Shown piece by piece: positions 9,164 through 18,038 of a stretch of DNA of 64,000 nucleotides. The DNA is from Methanospirillum hungatei (GTDB lineage Archaea > Halobacteriota > Methanomicrobia > Methanomicrobiales > Methanospirillaceae), in the NCBI RefSeq assembly GCF_019263745.1, contig NZ_CP077107.1:3286001-3350000 (forward strand), given 5' to 3'. Both the position numbers and the translations under genes were made by a program. The notes under the pieces are model-generated. The model saw only the letters and a program-made list of their open reading frames with translations, ran no database searches and was not told where the DNA came from. The number at the start of each line of letters is the position of its first letter. Positions within the stretch are counted from its first letter, which is position 1.

Positions 9164-9526
9164 CTATTCAAATGGATTAAGTAACTCTAGGTTCTCGATC
9201 CATTGAAAGTCGCTAATATTTCTGGTAACTAATGTAATATCATGAGTAAGTGCCGTGCCTGCAATGAGTGCATCCCCCAATGTCATTTTTCTTATTTGCC
9301 TGAGTTTTACTGCATAATTTAATACATTTTGAGAAATCGGTAACATTTTCGCATTTTTGAAAAAAACTTCGAGATATTCCTTCTCAATTTCACTTAATTT
9401 ATGATATCCGAGTACCTCGACATAACTGACAACGGAGACAAAGGGTGAATTTTTCTCAATTAATTTTCGGATAATTTCCTTATCGGGATGCATGGCATAA
9501 ATGATTATATTACTATCAATCAGCAT
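9164..9526 (-). CDS. vapC: VapC-type PIN-domain toxin
   Basis: A 120-residue PIN-domain ribonuclease, expected to cleave RNA when freed from its antitoxin. The acidic metal-binding residues are D4, E37, D85 and D106, each in the usual context (LIDSNIIIY, YVEVLGY, LGDALIAG, TRNISDF). The start overlaps the end of the upstream antitoxin gene by 11 bp, typical of a VapBC operon. The length is normal and the gene looks intact. The pair lies between two copies of the 88-bp repeat, which hints at acquisition as a unit. Confidence 0.9.
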   Translation of the reverse strand: MLIDSNIIIYAMHPDKEIIRKLIEKNSPFVSVVSYVEVLGYHKLSEIEKEYLEVFFKNAKMLPISQNVLNYAVKLRQIRKMTLGDALIAGTALTHDITLVTRNISDFQWIENLELLNPFE

Positions 9527-9791
9527 CTTGTCTTCCTGGTAACTCTCTCTCCTGCCTCATTTCCCGTATGAACTCAACTGGATCATCAACATCGCCAAAT
9601 GCATTTATTTTAACTAACTTGTTCAAAGCTGAAACCATACATTTGCCTCTTTCGACATTATTGTCTGGTTTGGGTTCATCTAAAATAGTAATATACACTG
9701 AAACTGGACTATCTGAGTTTATAATCTCATGTATGTCGGTATCCCATTCAACATAATTATTTCTTATAATCGCCTTATATGTCCTTAACAT
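9516..9791 (-). CDS. putative VapB-type antitoxin
   Basis: A 91-residue protein directly upstream of, and overlapping, the PIN-domain toxin gene, so by position its antitoxin. The N-terminal part (residues 1-38, starting MLRTYKAIIRNNYVEW) resembles small beta-rich antitoxin domains. The acidic/basic C-terminus (DDPVEFIREMRQERE) is the likely toxin-binding helix. I cannot assign a subfamily. It would also be expected to bind and repress its own promoter. Confidence 0.7.
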   Translation of the reverse strand: MLRTYKAIIRNNYVEWDTDIHEIINSDSPVSVYITILDEPKPDNNVERGKCMVSALNKLVKINAFGDVDDPVEFIREMRQERELPGRQDAD

Positions 9792-9937
9792 CCCAGTTCC
9801 TTCTTATCTATTATATGTAATGGGAACTCATCAGCTTATCGCTCACAATTCCTCTGTAGGTTTGATTGAATAGCAAGTATCGCACTTATGCAAGACTTCC
9901 AGGAAAAATGTGTAAATCTGGGTATCCTTTTTATCTT

Positions 9938-10041
9938 ATCCCATTCATATCACCAAAAAGTGCAAAAATCGGTTATAGCAAGTATTCCGTGAAACATGAT
10001 AGTGGAGTCACTGACTCCACAATTCATCATATAAAATGACC
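9938..10041. repeat. diverged dispersed repeat, copy B
   Basis: Partner of the repeat at 6975-7080. It shares the TTC-T-TCAC block, GTGC-AAAAT-GGTTAT (9960-9976) and CTCCACAATTCATCATATAA (near 10014-10032). It is followed closely by copy 2 of the 88-bp repeat. Confidence 0.4.
10002..10020. repeat. perfect 8-bp inverted repeat, 3-nt loop
   Basis: GTGGAGTC (10002-10009) and GACTCCAC (10013-10020) form a perfect stem around ACT. It lies at the same relative place as the 7038-7066 hairpin in the related repeat. Confidence 0.7.
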
Positions 10042-10092
10042 GATCATTCGAAAGCCCCCATATCATTATTCAATGGAACTATCTTCTTTCAC

Positions 10093-10180
10093 CAATATCG
10101 CAGTATTGAGGTATCTTTATCAAATTTAACGCCCGTGTAGCAGTTGTAACAGTTGTAGCAGTTCTATGGAAAAGAGACCC
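10093..10180 (+). repeat. 88-bp dispersed repeat, copy 2
   Basis: Direct copy of 8977-9064, with the same inverted repeat at the start, the three 9-nt units and the same GAGACCC end. Very little divergence implies recent duplication or conservation by function. Confidence 0.85.
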
Positions 10181-10242
10181 TGAAAAATTCAGGAGTTAGG
10201 AGTTCGATGAAGTGCTGGATAATGATGAATATGGAAAAAATA

Positions 10243-10767
10243 TTAAAATATTTTTAACGATGTTGCCATGTCATTCATGAGTGATTGATATGCCTTCTCC
10301 AAGAGTTCCGATGGATATACCATCCAGAGATAGACGATTGACTTTTTTGATCCTGCAACAATGAGAGTGAGTCTTTCTCCCGTTGTGTTATTTTCCCATT
10401 GAGAGAGTGAGAAATACGGACGTTTATCATCAGAACCAAACTTTGTCTCACCTTGCTGAACATAATCAGGATAATCATTCATTAAAGAAAATAGCAGTTC
10501 ATTAAGGACATCCTTGTCAGGAATCTGATAGAAGGGATTGTCTGCAACCATCACAAGCGAATACATCCCCGGGCTTTTTTTATCTGTCATCAAGTACGCC
10601 TTCATCCCTTTGTTACCTGTCTGGATCTCCTGCCAGTTCCAGTGTGATGGGAAGTTTATATCAATCCTTGAATCGGCTCGAAAAGGAGTCCATTCCTGCT
10701 CCTCCGCTGCCATGACCGGGATATTGAGCGATATCATCATGATGAACAATAAAATGAGTCCTTTCAT
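10243..10767 (-). CDS. secreted protein of unknown function
   Basis: A 174-residue protein with a clear signal peptide: Met-Lys, a hydrophobic core at residues 3-18 and an Ala-Ala site near 20-21. The mature part (25-174) looks like a single alpha/beta domain, with a motif near residues 33-45 (IDINFPSHWNWQE) similar in feel to PsbP/DcrB-like folds that bind ligands outside the cell. That likeness is only an impression. The gene stands alone and the IS66-type element is inserted about 65 bp upstream of its start, possibly within its promoter region. No function can be assigned. Confidence 0.7.
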   Translation of the reverse strand: MKGLILLFIMMISLNIPVMAAEEQEWTPFRADSRIDINFPSHWNWQEIQTGNKGMKAYLMTDKKSPGMYSLVMVADNPFYQIPDKDVLNELLFSLMNDYPDYVQQGETKFGSDDKRPYFSLSQWENNTTGERLTLIVAGSKKSIVYLWMVYPSELLEKAYQSLMNDMATSLKIF

Positions 10768-10824
10768 ACGGCTTTATCATATTTTGTAGTATAAAAAATT
10801 TACTTTAATGCAAATTCTAATTAT

Positions 10825-10832
10825 AAAAGATG
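10825..10832. repeat. target-site duplication, left
   Basis: AAAAGATG, identical to 12462-12469, directly abutting the left terminal inverted repeat of the IS66-type element. Confidence 0.93.
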
Positions 10833-12461
10833 GTAACTATTCAGCCGGTCTCAGCGCCCTTATCCCGTCCATCTGAAAACCTACTCTAATATTAGTCCTC
10901 TTCTTCTAAAAATTCATTTTTACCGAAAGATCTTTTTATAATGACTATTAACGTTAAATTATCAAATGGACTTTCCAGAAGAACTCAAAGCCAAAATACT
11001 TGAATGTCCTCCTGAAGTAATTGCATATATTGTTCACCTACATGAAAGAATTGATCAATTAGAATCCAGAGTCAAAGAACTCGAATCCAGGCTAAACCTC
11101 AATAGTCGAAATAGCGGAAAACCACCATCTTCTGATGGGTATGCTAAAAAGAATCGAAATAAATCAGATTCTCGAAAGAAATATCCGGGAGGTCAACCCG
11201 GCCATAAAGGGACAACCTTAAGGCAGAGTCCTCATCCAGATCATATCGAATATCATAAACCTCATGAATGCTCCAAATGTGGACATAGCCTTGTTTCTGG
11301 AAAAATACTCGGCATTGAAAAAAGACAGGTTTTTGATCTTCCCCCTCCTCCCACAATCGAGATAACAGAACATCAGTCTTTCACTATCTGCTGTCCTCAT
11401 TGTGGTTTAAAAACATCAGGGGATTTTCCCGAAGATGTTACACATCCAGTTCAATATGGATCCAGAGTCAAATCTTATCTGACCTATTTTTCTCATCATC
11501 AATTAATCCCTTATGAACGAGTAACTGAAATCTGCTCAGTTCTTTTCGGTTTTTCTGTTAGTCCTGGAACAATCGTAAATTTAACTCACAATCTAGCGAA
11601 GAAATTACAATCATTTAAGGATGATATTGTAAACGTTCTTCAAAATGAGCCCGTAATCCATAATGATGAAACTGGAGTCAGAGTAGAAGGAAAACTTCAT
11701 TGGCTTCATGTGACCTGTACTCCTAACCTAACTCATTATTCCCTTCAGAGAAAAAGAGGTAAAGAAGGAATGGATAATATTGGAATCCTTCCTGAATTTC
11801 ATGGGATTAGTGTTCATGATTTCTGGGGTCCTTATCTTTCCTATTCCTGCGAACACAGTTTTTGTTGTGCTCATATTATCCGAGAACTCATCCGGGTTGA
11901 AGAAGAAACCTCTCAAAAATGGCCTTATGATCTTATTGAGTTATTATTAGGGGCAAAAGAAAACAAAGAGATATTTCATGGAGTTGGGGTTCCTATTCCT
12001 CCAATCATTCGTACCAGTCTGATGGAGTCATACGATGAATTGATACAGATAGGACTGGATGAAAATCCTCCACCGGTTGTAGATGAAGTAAAAAGGGGCA
12101 GGAAGAAAAAGGGATTTGTACGAAACTTACTCGAAAGGCTAAAAGAGTGGAGAGAGAGTGTGTTGAGATTTATAAATGATCCTCTCGTTCCATTCGACAA
12201 TAATCAGGCCGAGAGAGATATTCGTATGATGAAGGTAAAAATGAAAATATCAGGTGGATTTAGAAGCTTCGATACAGCCAGTGCGATTGCTCTGATCAGA
12301 AGTTACATCTCAACTATAAGAAAAAATGGAATTAATGTTATTGAAGGAATTGTTTCAGCATTTCATAATTTTCCATGGTCACCAAATAGAACCAAAGATA
12401 TTAGTGGAGAGTCGTTACTCTCTCAAAATCTTGCATTAGCCTAAGCCGACTGAATAGTTAC
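10833..12461 (+). mobile_element. complete IS66-family insertion sequence (ISBst12-like, single gene)
   Basis: A 1629-bp element with terminal inverted repeats. The left end begins GTAACTATTCAGCCGG (10833). The right end, read inward on the minus strand from 12461, begins GTAACTATTCAGTCGG. Both are flanked by a perfect 8-bp direct repeat AAAAGATG (10825-10832 and 12462-12469). IS66 elements make 8-bp target duplications, which matches. It has one transposase gene and no tnpA/tnpB accessory genes, as in the ISBst12 subgroup. Intact ends, gene and target duplication point to a recent insertion. Confidence 0.95.
10966..12444 (+). CDS. IS66-family transposase (TnpC type)
   Basis: A 492-residue DDE transposase. 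The N-terminus has a coiled coil (residues 20-47, HERIDQLESRVKELESRL) and the basic NSRNSGKPPSSDGY segment typical of IS66 (46-60). A zinc-binding part has CSKCG (101-105) and CCPHCG. The catalytic region includes HNDETGVRVEGKLHWLH (near 233-249) and the C-terminal NNQAERDIRMMKVKMKISGG block, which carries the catalytic Glu. It fills most of the element and has no frameshift. Its ATG is the first in frame, about 130 bp inside the left end. It probably moves the element by cut-and-paste. Confidence 0.96.
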   Translation: MDFPEELKAKILECPPEVIAYIVHLHERIDQLESRVKELESRLNLNSRNSGKPPSSDGYAKKNRNKSDSRKKYPGGQPGHKGTTLRQSPHPDHIEYHKPHECSKCGHSLVSGKILGIEKRQVFDLPPPPTIEITEHQSFTICCPHCGLKTSGDFPEDVTHPVQYGSRVKSYLTYFSHHQLIPYERVTEICSVLFGFSVSPGTIVNLTHNLAKKLQSFKDDIVNVLQNEPVIHNDETGVRVEGKLHWLHVTCTPNLTHYSLQRKRGKEGMDNIGILPEFHGISVHDFWGPYLSYSCEHSFCCAHIIRELIRVEEETSQKWPYDLIELLLGAKENKEIFHGVGVPIPPIIRTSLMESYDELIQIGLDENPPPVVDEVKRGRKKKGFVRNLLERLKEWRESVLRFINDPLVPFDNNQAERDIRMMKVKMKISGGFRSFDTASAIALIRSYISTIRKNGINVIEGIVSAFHNFPWSPNRTKDISGESLLSQNLALA

Positions 12462-12469
12462 AAAAGATG
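12462..12469. repeat. target-site duplication, right
   Basis: AAAAGATG, identical to 10825-10832, directly abutting the right terminal inverted repeat. Confidence 0.93.
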
Positions 12470-12539
12470 ATATATAGTTGGATCGGAACGAACATACTGT
12501 GATCGTTACCCTTATGTAGGAAATGTACGAATTCACTTC

Positions 12540-14072
12540 ATGGATCCATATTCATCTCTTCACAACTCCGGTTCCTTCATAGCACTTATCTGTATAACTC
12601 TCATCCTATGTTCTCTGGCGAATGTTCCCACTTCAGCAGCAACCTGTTTTCATAATTCACCACATATCTGCAAGGATTACATTGACCTTGATGGGAATGG
12701 GGTATGTGATCATGACACTGACAACAAAAAATACCCTCCCTTGACAACAACTCCGAAGCCGACACAAATTCCAGATGTTTATGTGAATGAATCAAAAGCA
12801 TCTGATGAGATTACCATTGATGAAGAGGCAAATCAATTGTATGATCCCAAAACCAAGACTGTTTTTTATCTCAATAACTTTGGGTACATAACCACAGAGA
12901 CACAATATTCTGAAGAAGAATTAAATGAACGATGGAACGAGATAATGAAAGATTTGGGACGGGATACTGCTCATGAAGAACAACTGGAGACTTCTGATAG
13001 CACAACCACTCAAAGAGAAGACGATGCTCTTGACACGGTTATGAGTTCAATCGATGATACGTATGACTCGACAACACAAAGCACTGAAAACGGAGATGTA
13101 TTCGGGAACGCCCCTTTGCAAGAAGGAAATGTGAAGGAGCCTTCAGATACCACGAAAGAAGAAGACGAGGATACTTCTCTTGAGATGATCCTAAAACCGA
13201 GTGATGAGAATGAGAAAGAAGAATACACAATCGAAGATGAAAACCCCTTGACCGGCAGTTCTTCTCTAGACCTTGCCGGAGCTCTGACTGGTGTGATGAC
13301 AAAAGATACATCAGAGGAATCTTCGGAAGAACAGACCGCTTCAGATAAAGAAAAAGTTGACGAGAATGGAGAAAATAAACAAAAAGAGTCACTTGATTTA
13401 GATAATCAGGCCTTCTTTATCCGGCAGGAATGGAAAATCGATGCGTCAAGTGAAGATATAATCTCTGTTCTCTTGGATGATCCAGAATTGGCCGAAAAAA
13501 TTCAGGACCAGATCAATAGGCATATTGACATTTATGAGACAGAATATCCGTATATTGATATCGATTCAATAGGCACATACGATGATGAAACATTATCTGA
13601 ACTTCTCATTGATACCATAAAAGAGATTGGCACAAATATATTAAAGATCCCAAGCAGCCCTCTTGATTTCCCTGAAAAAGTAGCAAAAGCAATACGTGAC
13701 GATGTAATGGGTACGAATACTCTTATCAGTTCAAAAGGAAAGGAATTCCTGGAAGAAACGAAAAAATTAGAGATGCAAGGTGTGCCTTATGAGGAAGCAT
13801 GTGATACCGTATGGAATCGGATGGAGAAAAAATTCAACGCGACTGAACGATATCAATTTCAAATATTACAGGATTTAATTCCAAGAGAGAAAGATGTCAA
13901 TATTATGCAATATCTAAAGAATTCATACAAAGATGTGTATGAACAGGTACGAAGAAAGGATGAGGATTTAGTTACCTATGAATATGAACAGAATGCAAAA
14001 ATCAGGGCAAAATTAGAGTTTATATTGAAAGAAAGGATCAATAATTTGCAAGAAGAAAGAGGGGAAAAATAA
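12540..14072 (+). CDS. secreted, highly acidic protein of unknown function
   Basis: A 510-residue protein with a signal peptide (hydrophobic core at residues 13-31, likely cut near Ala33-Ala34). A cysteine-containing segment with a calcium-loop-like stretch DYIDLDGNGVCDHD (46-59) follows. Residues 60-290 are low-complexity and very rich in Asp, Glu, Ser and Thr, so probably disordered. The C-terminal part, about 295-510, is mostly helical and charged. The overall look is of an extracellular or envelope protein with a long flexible acidic linker. I do not recognise the helical domain. It lies directly past the IS66 element, which does not interrupt it. Confidence 0.65.
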   Translation: MDPYSSLHNSGSFIALICITLILCSLANVPTSAATCFHNSPHICKDYIDLDGNGVCDHDTDNKKYPPLTTTPKPTQIPDVYVNESKASDEITIDEEANQLYDPKTKTVFYLNNFGYITTETQYSEEELNERWNEIMKDLGRDTAHEEQLETSDSTTTQREDDALDTVMSSIDDTYDSTTQSTENGDVFGNAPLQEGNVKEPSDTTKEEDEDTSLEMILKPSDENEKEEYTIEDENPLTGSSSLDLAGALTGVMTKDTSEESSEEQTASDKEKVDENGENKQKESLDLDNQAFFIRQEWKIDASSEDIISVLLDDPELAEKIQDQINRHIDIYETEYPYIDIDSIGTYDDETLSELLIDTIKEIGTNILKIPSSPLDFPEKVAKAIRDDVMGTNTLISSKGKEFLEETKKLEMQGVPYEEACDTVWNRMEKKFNATERYQFQILQDLIPREKDVNIMQYLKNSYKDVYEQVRRKDEDLVTYEYEQNAKIRAKLEFILKERINNLQEERGEK

Positions 14073-14297
14073 TCTTTGAACACCGTGGCAAAAAATACTC
14101 AATAACTCGGTTATTGGATACGTTGGATGTTATTGAATGTTTCAAGCAGCCTGGAAACGTTCTACGAGTGGGGGAGATGGTTGAAAAACAAGATCAATTA
14201 TTTAACACTCCTGGGGTTACTCCACCTACATCGGTATGAGTGGGCGGGAATATAGGATCCATTGATTATTCATGAGTGAGATATCTTTCACCTCATC

Positions 14298-14783
14298 ATG
14301 CTCATGCAGGAACCAACCCCGGAAATGGTCCAGTCATGGAAAGAAACGTATAATACCTTCAGACCAGGACTCAAACCGAATAGGAAACCAATCCAAGACG
14401 TCATTGCATACCTAAAAGAGAACTATCCGGTCATAGAACGGAACGAAGAAAGCCTGCTTCAGGTCGTTATTGATAATGTAATCCTGAACGAATATTCCGC
14501 ACAAAAGATTTCAACCGGGAAAAATCCTCTGCCACAGGTCTTCCAGATAGAAAACACCGGAACCGGAAAACGTCTCTATGAAAATCAGGATGATGTGTTC
14601 AAGGGATGTGATATTATTGTTGGCTTTGAACTCGAATCAGGATATTTCATGGTCGAAGGAAGTAGTCAGATCTGGGATGAGTTATTTGTATATCGCGGTC
14701 TTGATGAAGAAGATCTGAATAATTATTATCTGGTTGCTGAATACGTGTCATGTGTCCAAAAATCAGGGATTCCGGGTATCTAG
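14298..14783 (+). CDS. conserved-looking protein of unknown function
   Basis: A 161-residue soluble protein without signal peptide or recognised motif. The start may be Met1 or Met3, since two ATGs are close. The region at residues 20-75 looks helical and the rest mixed alpha/beta. Codon use resembles its neighbours, which supports a real gene. It stands between a secreted protein gene and a convergent methyltransferase gene (9-bp gap), so context says little. Confidence 0.6.
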   Translation: MLMQEPTPEMVQSWKETYNTFRPGLKPNRKPIQDVIAYLKENYPVIERNEESLLQVVIDNVILNEYSAQKISTGKNPLPQVFQIENTGTGKRLYENQDDVFKGCDIIVGFELESGYFMVEGSSQIWDELFVYRGLDEEDLNNYYLVAEYVSCVQKSGIPGI

Positions 14784-14792
14784 TACCCGAAT

Positions 14793-15632
14793 TTACTTTT
14801 TTCCTACATAGAACGTAACCATCTCATGCATACCTGACCCATCATCAGGTAACAGGTTTTCAAATGATTGAACCGAATGAAAACCGTAATCACTCAGAAT
14901 TGATGATAAACCTTCAGACTCATAATAATGTGTCCAGAAACGATAAACCACAGGATCATCCGATTCCGGGCAGACAATATGCTGCTGAAGGATTACCTGT
15001 TTCTCTTCGTAGTGAAACGTTTCAGATAAAGCAAGATACGGTTCATCTTTCCAGAATCCCTTCTCGGCAACCTCCCATGATTTTCCCGGCACGTTCATTT
15101 TGTCAGGAGATTTCGTGTTGAGCGTATCAAAAATGAATAAACCTCCTGGTTTGAGAGCCCGATAGACATTTTTCAGGAGTTTTTCTCTTTCCGCAGGGAT
15201 CAACACATCAAAGTCACAATAAATCATCATCACCAGGTCAAACCGGTTATCAAAGGTAAGGTTAAGATAATTCTGACAGATGTATTCTATATCCAGGCAT
15301 TTCGCTGCTGCTTCCTTCTTTGCATAATCAATAGAACGCCTTGAAAAATCCACTCCGGTAACATGGTGGCCTCGTTCTGCCAGCAGTTCGCAATATAATC
15401 CAGGACCACATCCAAGATCAAGAATTGAGTTTTCGGACCCATTGATGTTTCCCAAAATCCAATCAACGGTCCTCATGATGGTTGATCGTTTTCTACTTGC
15501 TGAATCGGTTTCCTGGCTCAGGTGAATCTGCAGGAGTTGGCTTGAAATATACTCGTCCTCCCACATACATGCTGTGCCTTTTTCATACAGGGCCACCGGC
15601 CCGGATATATCGAGAATTTTAGATATCTGCAT
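14793..15632 (-). CDS. class I SAM-dependent methyltransferase
   Basis: A 279-residue Rossmann-fold methyltransferase. Motif I is LDLGCGPGLY (71-80), the acidic residue that binds the SAM ribose is in VTGVDFSRRS (D95), and motif IV is around FDLVMMIYCDFDVL (131-144). The N-terminal 65 residues are an extra helical part. The substrate cannot be told; small-molecule methylation is the usual role of this type. On the minus strand a TATA-like TAGTATATAAAAGG lies just before the ATG, together with GGAG, so the leader would be very short. The gene is monocistronic. Confidence 0.85.
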   Translation of the reverse strand: MQISKILDISGPVALYEKGTACMWEDEYISSQLLQIHLSQETDSASRKRSTIMRTVDWILGNINGSENSILDLGCGPGLYCELLAERGHHVTGVDFSRRSIDYAKKEAAAKCLDIEYICQNYLNLTFDNRFDLVMMIYCDFDVLIPAEREKLLKNVYRALKPGGLFIFDTLNTKSPDKMNVPGKSWEVAEKGFWKDEPYLALSETFHYEEKQVILQQHIVCPESDDPVVYRFWTHYYESEGLSSILSDYGFHSVQSFENLLPDDGSGMHEMVTFYVGKK

Positions 15633-15879
15633 ACTATACTCTCCTTTTATATACTAATCAAAATCTATACAAAACCTCCCTGGTTTTTTTCAGCCTTAAC
15701 TAAGAACCTGTGCTATTATTGAGCACATCAAGATGCCTGAATCATTCAGAGAGAAAATAAACGAAGAATTATGCGTTCAAAGTCTATTAATACTCTATCT
15801 CGCAAAATATAACTTTTGTGTAAAAAATGATCCAATGAAGAGACTGTAATGTGACCATTATTAATGAACTGGTTAGATT

Positions 15880-17694
15880 TTAAGAGATATTGTGTTGAGT
15901 ACTAAAATTTATTCTCCAAAACCCAGCTGGGATCTCAATCTCAAATCTTGATCCTTTCCCCGGCTCTCCGGTCTCTTTGATGGTGAGCTTGGTTATTCCC
16001 AGAATTTCTTTGGCTAAAAATAATCCAATGCCGGTATTTTTTCCATAGCCATGATTAAAAATAACTTCTTTCTCATCTTCTTGAATACCAACACCATTAT
16101 CACAATACATAAGTGAACAGGAATCAGAATGAGTATCAACCCATATCTTAATTTCTGTAACTCTCTCCCCATGTTTGATACTATTATCAAAACATGTGTA
16201 TAGTACTTTTTCAAACATGGGATCAGCAAAAAGTTCAAAATCAGATATATCGTGAATAATTTTAATCTCCGAGAGATTCAACTGACCAATCACCTTATCT
16301 ATTATTTCTGAAACCGAATTCCATATGGGTTCATATTTTCCAACATCCTGATATAATTGAGCAAACTCAATATGATTCAGAATAGAAAGACATGCATTAT
16401 TTTCCATTTGATTCCGACGAATTTGCTCAGGATCTGTTAATTCTTTCTTATCAAAGTAAAGAAATCCCAATATGGTTCTTAACTGGTTCCTGATATCATG
16501 CCGAGTCATCGAATTTAATAGGGTTAATTTTTTCATCGTAAGATGAAGTGCCCCTTCAACTTTTTTTCGTTCAGTAATTTCATCCTGGAGCTTTGTATTT
16601 ATTAATTGTAATTCTATATTTGATTTTTCAAGCATATCCAGTGCATGTTCAAGTTCTGTAATATCATGCAGGATGAGCACATTTCCAAGTACATTCCCCT
16701 CTTTATCCGATATCGTTGACTTTTTAATAGCATAGATTAGGGCCAATTCCCCTTTCTTGAGAGAAAAAAAAGAAACATTTCCATCTGATTCAGATAATAT
16801 GGAAATGAAATCAGGATAATTTGAAAAAACTTCAGAAATATGAGCCCCTATTGAAGATCTGTGATTGAGATCAAAAGCCTGGGCCATTGATGGGTTGATA
16901 TCTATCACACGGTTGTCAACAGAGATAATGAGAAAAAGATCACTGATCTGCTCAAGTACAAGATTCCTCGCCATCGGCAGAAAATCAAGAGCATTGTATC
17001 GAAAAATTGCTATGCTCATCAAAATGCTGAATAACAAAAGCGGAAACGGAAGATTGAAAACCCAAAGGGGGATAAAACCAGCCGTATAGAGCATATTCCA
17101 TATACAAAAGATAATGAAACCTGCTAAAAGATACTGGATTCCCTTTTTGCGAGTATCGGTGTGAGAATAGAAGGAAATAACCAGTAATACCAGCGATCCA
17201 AACATGAAGATTACATTATTGATTGTATGTACATATCCCCAGATTCCGTACTGGTATACTAAAGTAGGTACAATCCCTGAAGTATCAAAATAAAAATCTG
17301 ACATCATCAGGCTCTGGTATCCGGGCATCCACAGCAAAAGGATAGTAATAGAGGGCACGATAAACATCAGGGGTGTTAGTTTGCATCGCCAGATATCCTT
17401 ATACCCAATGTATTGCCAGGTAACAATAAAGAAAAAAACAGATGCATAAGCATAACTAAAATATCCAATTTTTTCAAGTAGTATCCATGTGTCAAGTGAA
17501 TTGGTAAATGAAAATAATGAAAGAATTACAGTTGCAATAATGAATAAAACAAGGAGGATTTGAAAGGGAAGAATAGCCGGATTATTCCGTACATTTCTAC
17601 TCCAAATCAGAATCAGGGAGAGTATTGCCGTTATTATCAGATAGATCAGTGAGAAGGTAATCAGGAAAAAATCAGGCTGACTCCCAAAAACCAT
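15880..17694 (-). CDS. membrane histidine kinase, 7TM sensor - PAS - HATPase
   Basis: A 604-residue sensor kinase. The first 232 residues form about seven membrane helices of the HisKA_7TM-like sensor type. A PAS domain (about 245-350) and a short coiled coil (350-390) follow. An unusual H-box, SMTRHDIRNQL, has the presumed phospho-acceptor at H399. The ATPase domain contains an N-box (FDNSIKHGE) and G boxes (DNGVGI, GYGKNTGIGLFLAKEIL). No response regulator gene is adjacent. The H-box and ATPase are very like those of the kinases at 40711-42564 and 48884-51790. Confidence 0.9.
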   Translation of the reverse strand: MVFGSQPDFFLITFSLIYLIITAILSLILIWSRNVRNNPAILPFQILLVLFIIATVILSLFSFTNSLDTWILLEKIGYFSYAYASVFFFIVTWQYIGYKDIWRCKLTPLMFIVPSITILLLWMPGYQSLMMSDFYFDTSGIVPTLVYQYGIWGYVHTINNVIFMFGSLVLLVISFYSHTDTRKKGIQYLLAGFIIFCIWNMLYTAGFIPLWVFNLPFPLLLFSILMSIAIFRYNALDFLPMARNLVLEQISDLFLIISVDNRVIDINPSMAQAFDLNHRSSIGAHISEVFSNYPDFISILSESDGNVSFFSLKKGELALIYAIKKSTISDKEGNVLGNVLILHDITELEHALDMLEKSNIELQLINTKLQDEITERKKVEGALHLTMKKLTLLNSMTRHDIRNQLRTILGFLYFDKKELTDPEQIRRNQMENNACLSILNHIEFAQLYQDVGKYEPIWNSVSEIIDKVIGQLNLSEIKIIHDISDFELFADPMFEKVLYTCFDNSIKHGERVTEIKIWVDTHSDSCSLMYCDNGVGIQEDEKEVIFNHGYGKNTGIGLFLAKEILGITKLTIKETGEPGKGSRFEIEIPAGFWRINFSTQHNIS

Positions 17695-18038
17695 GAGTTT
17701 TCATTGGTTTTTTGGTAGCATAATCATTATGATAATTAAATGTACTATGATTGAAAACATTTTCTTTTTCCGATCCCATAGAAGAAGGGGATAATGTCCT
17801 GAAAGGTTAGAATCAGAATTTCATCCAGGTTTTCATGATTGAGGCATTTCCACCCTAAACATACGCAATGAACCTTGTTCATCCTCTGCAACATAGAATC
17901 CAATCAATGGGGAGGGGAAGCAATTCTAGAAAAGCGTAATAAATGACCCGATTCATATTGTCCATTCATGTATGCAGAATAAGTTATTATCGGTATATAT
18001 TTGCATAAAAGTTCCAAACATACAGAACAGGATAACCT
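17695..18038. other. intergenic region between divergent genes
   Basis: About 340 bp between the divergent kinase gene and the metallo-hydrolase gene. It should hold both promoters. I see no gene, repeat or strong hairpin in it. Confidence 0.5.

Noticed and set aside
8977-10180. The 88-bp repeats as a CRISPR array
   Set aside because: Only two full copies, about 1 kb apart with genes between them, and internal 9-nt units. This is not a repeat-spacer pattern.
13010-13392. Minus-strand frames opposite the acidic protein gene
   Set aside because: They arise from the antisense of an Asp/Glu/Ser-rich coding region and have no start signals.
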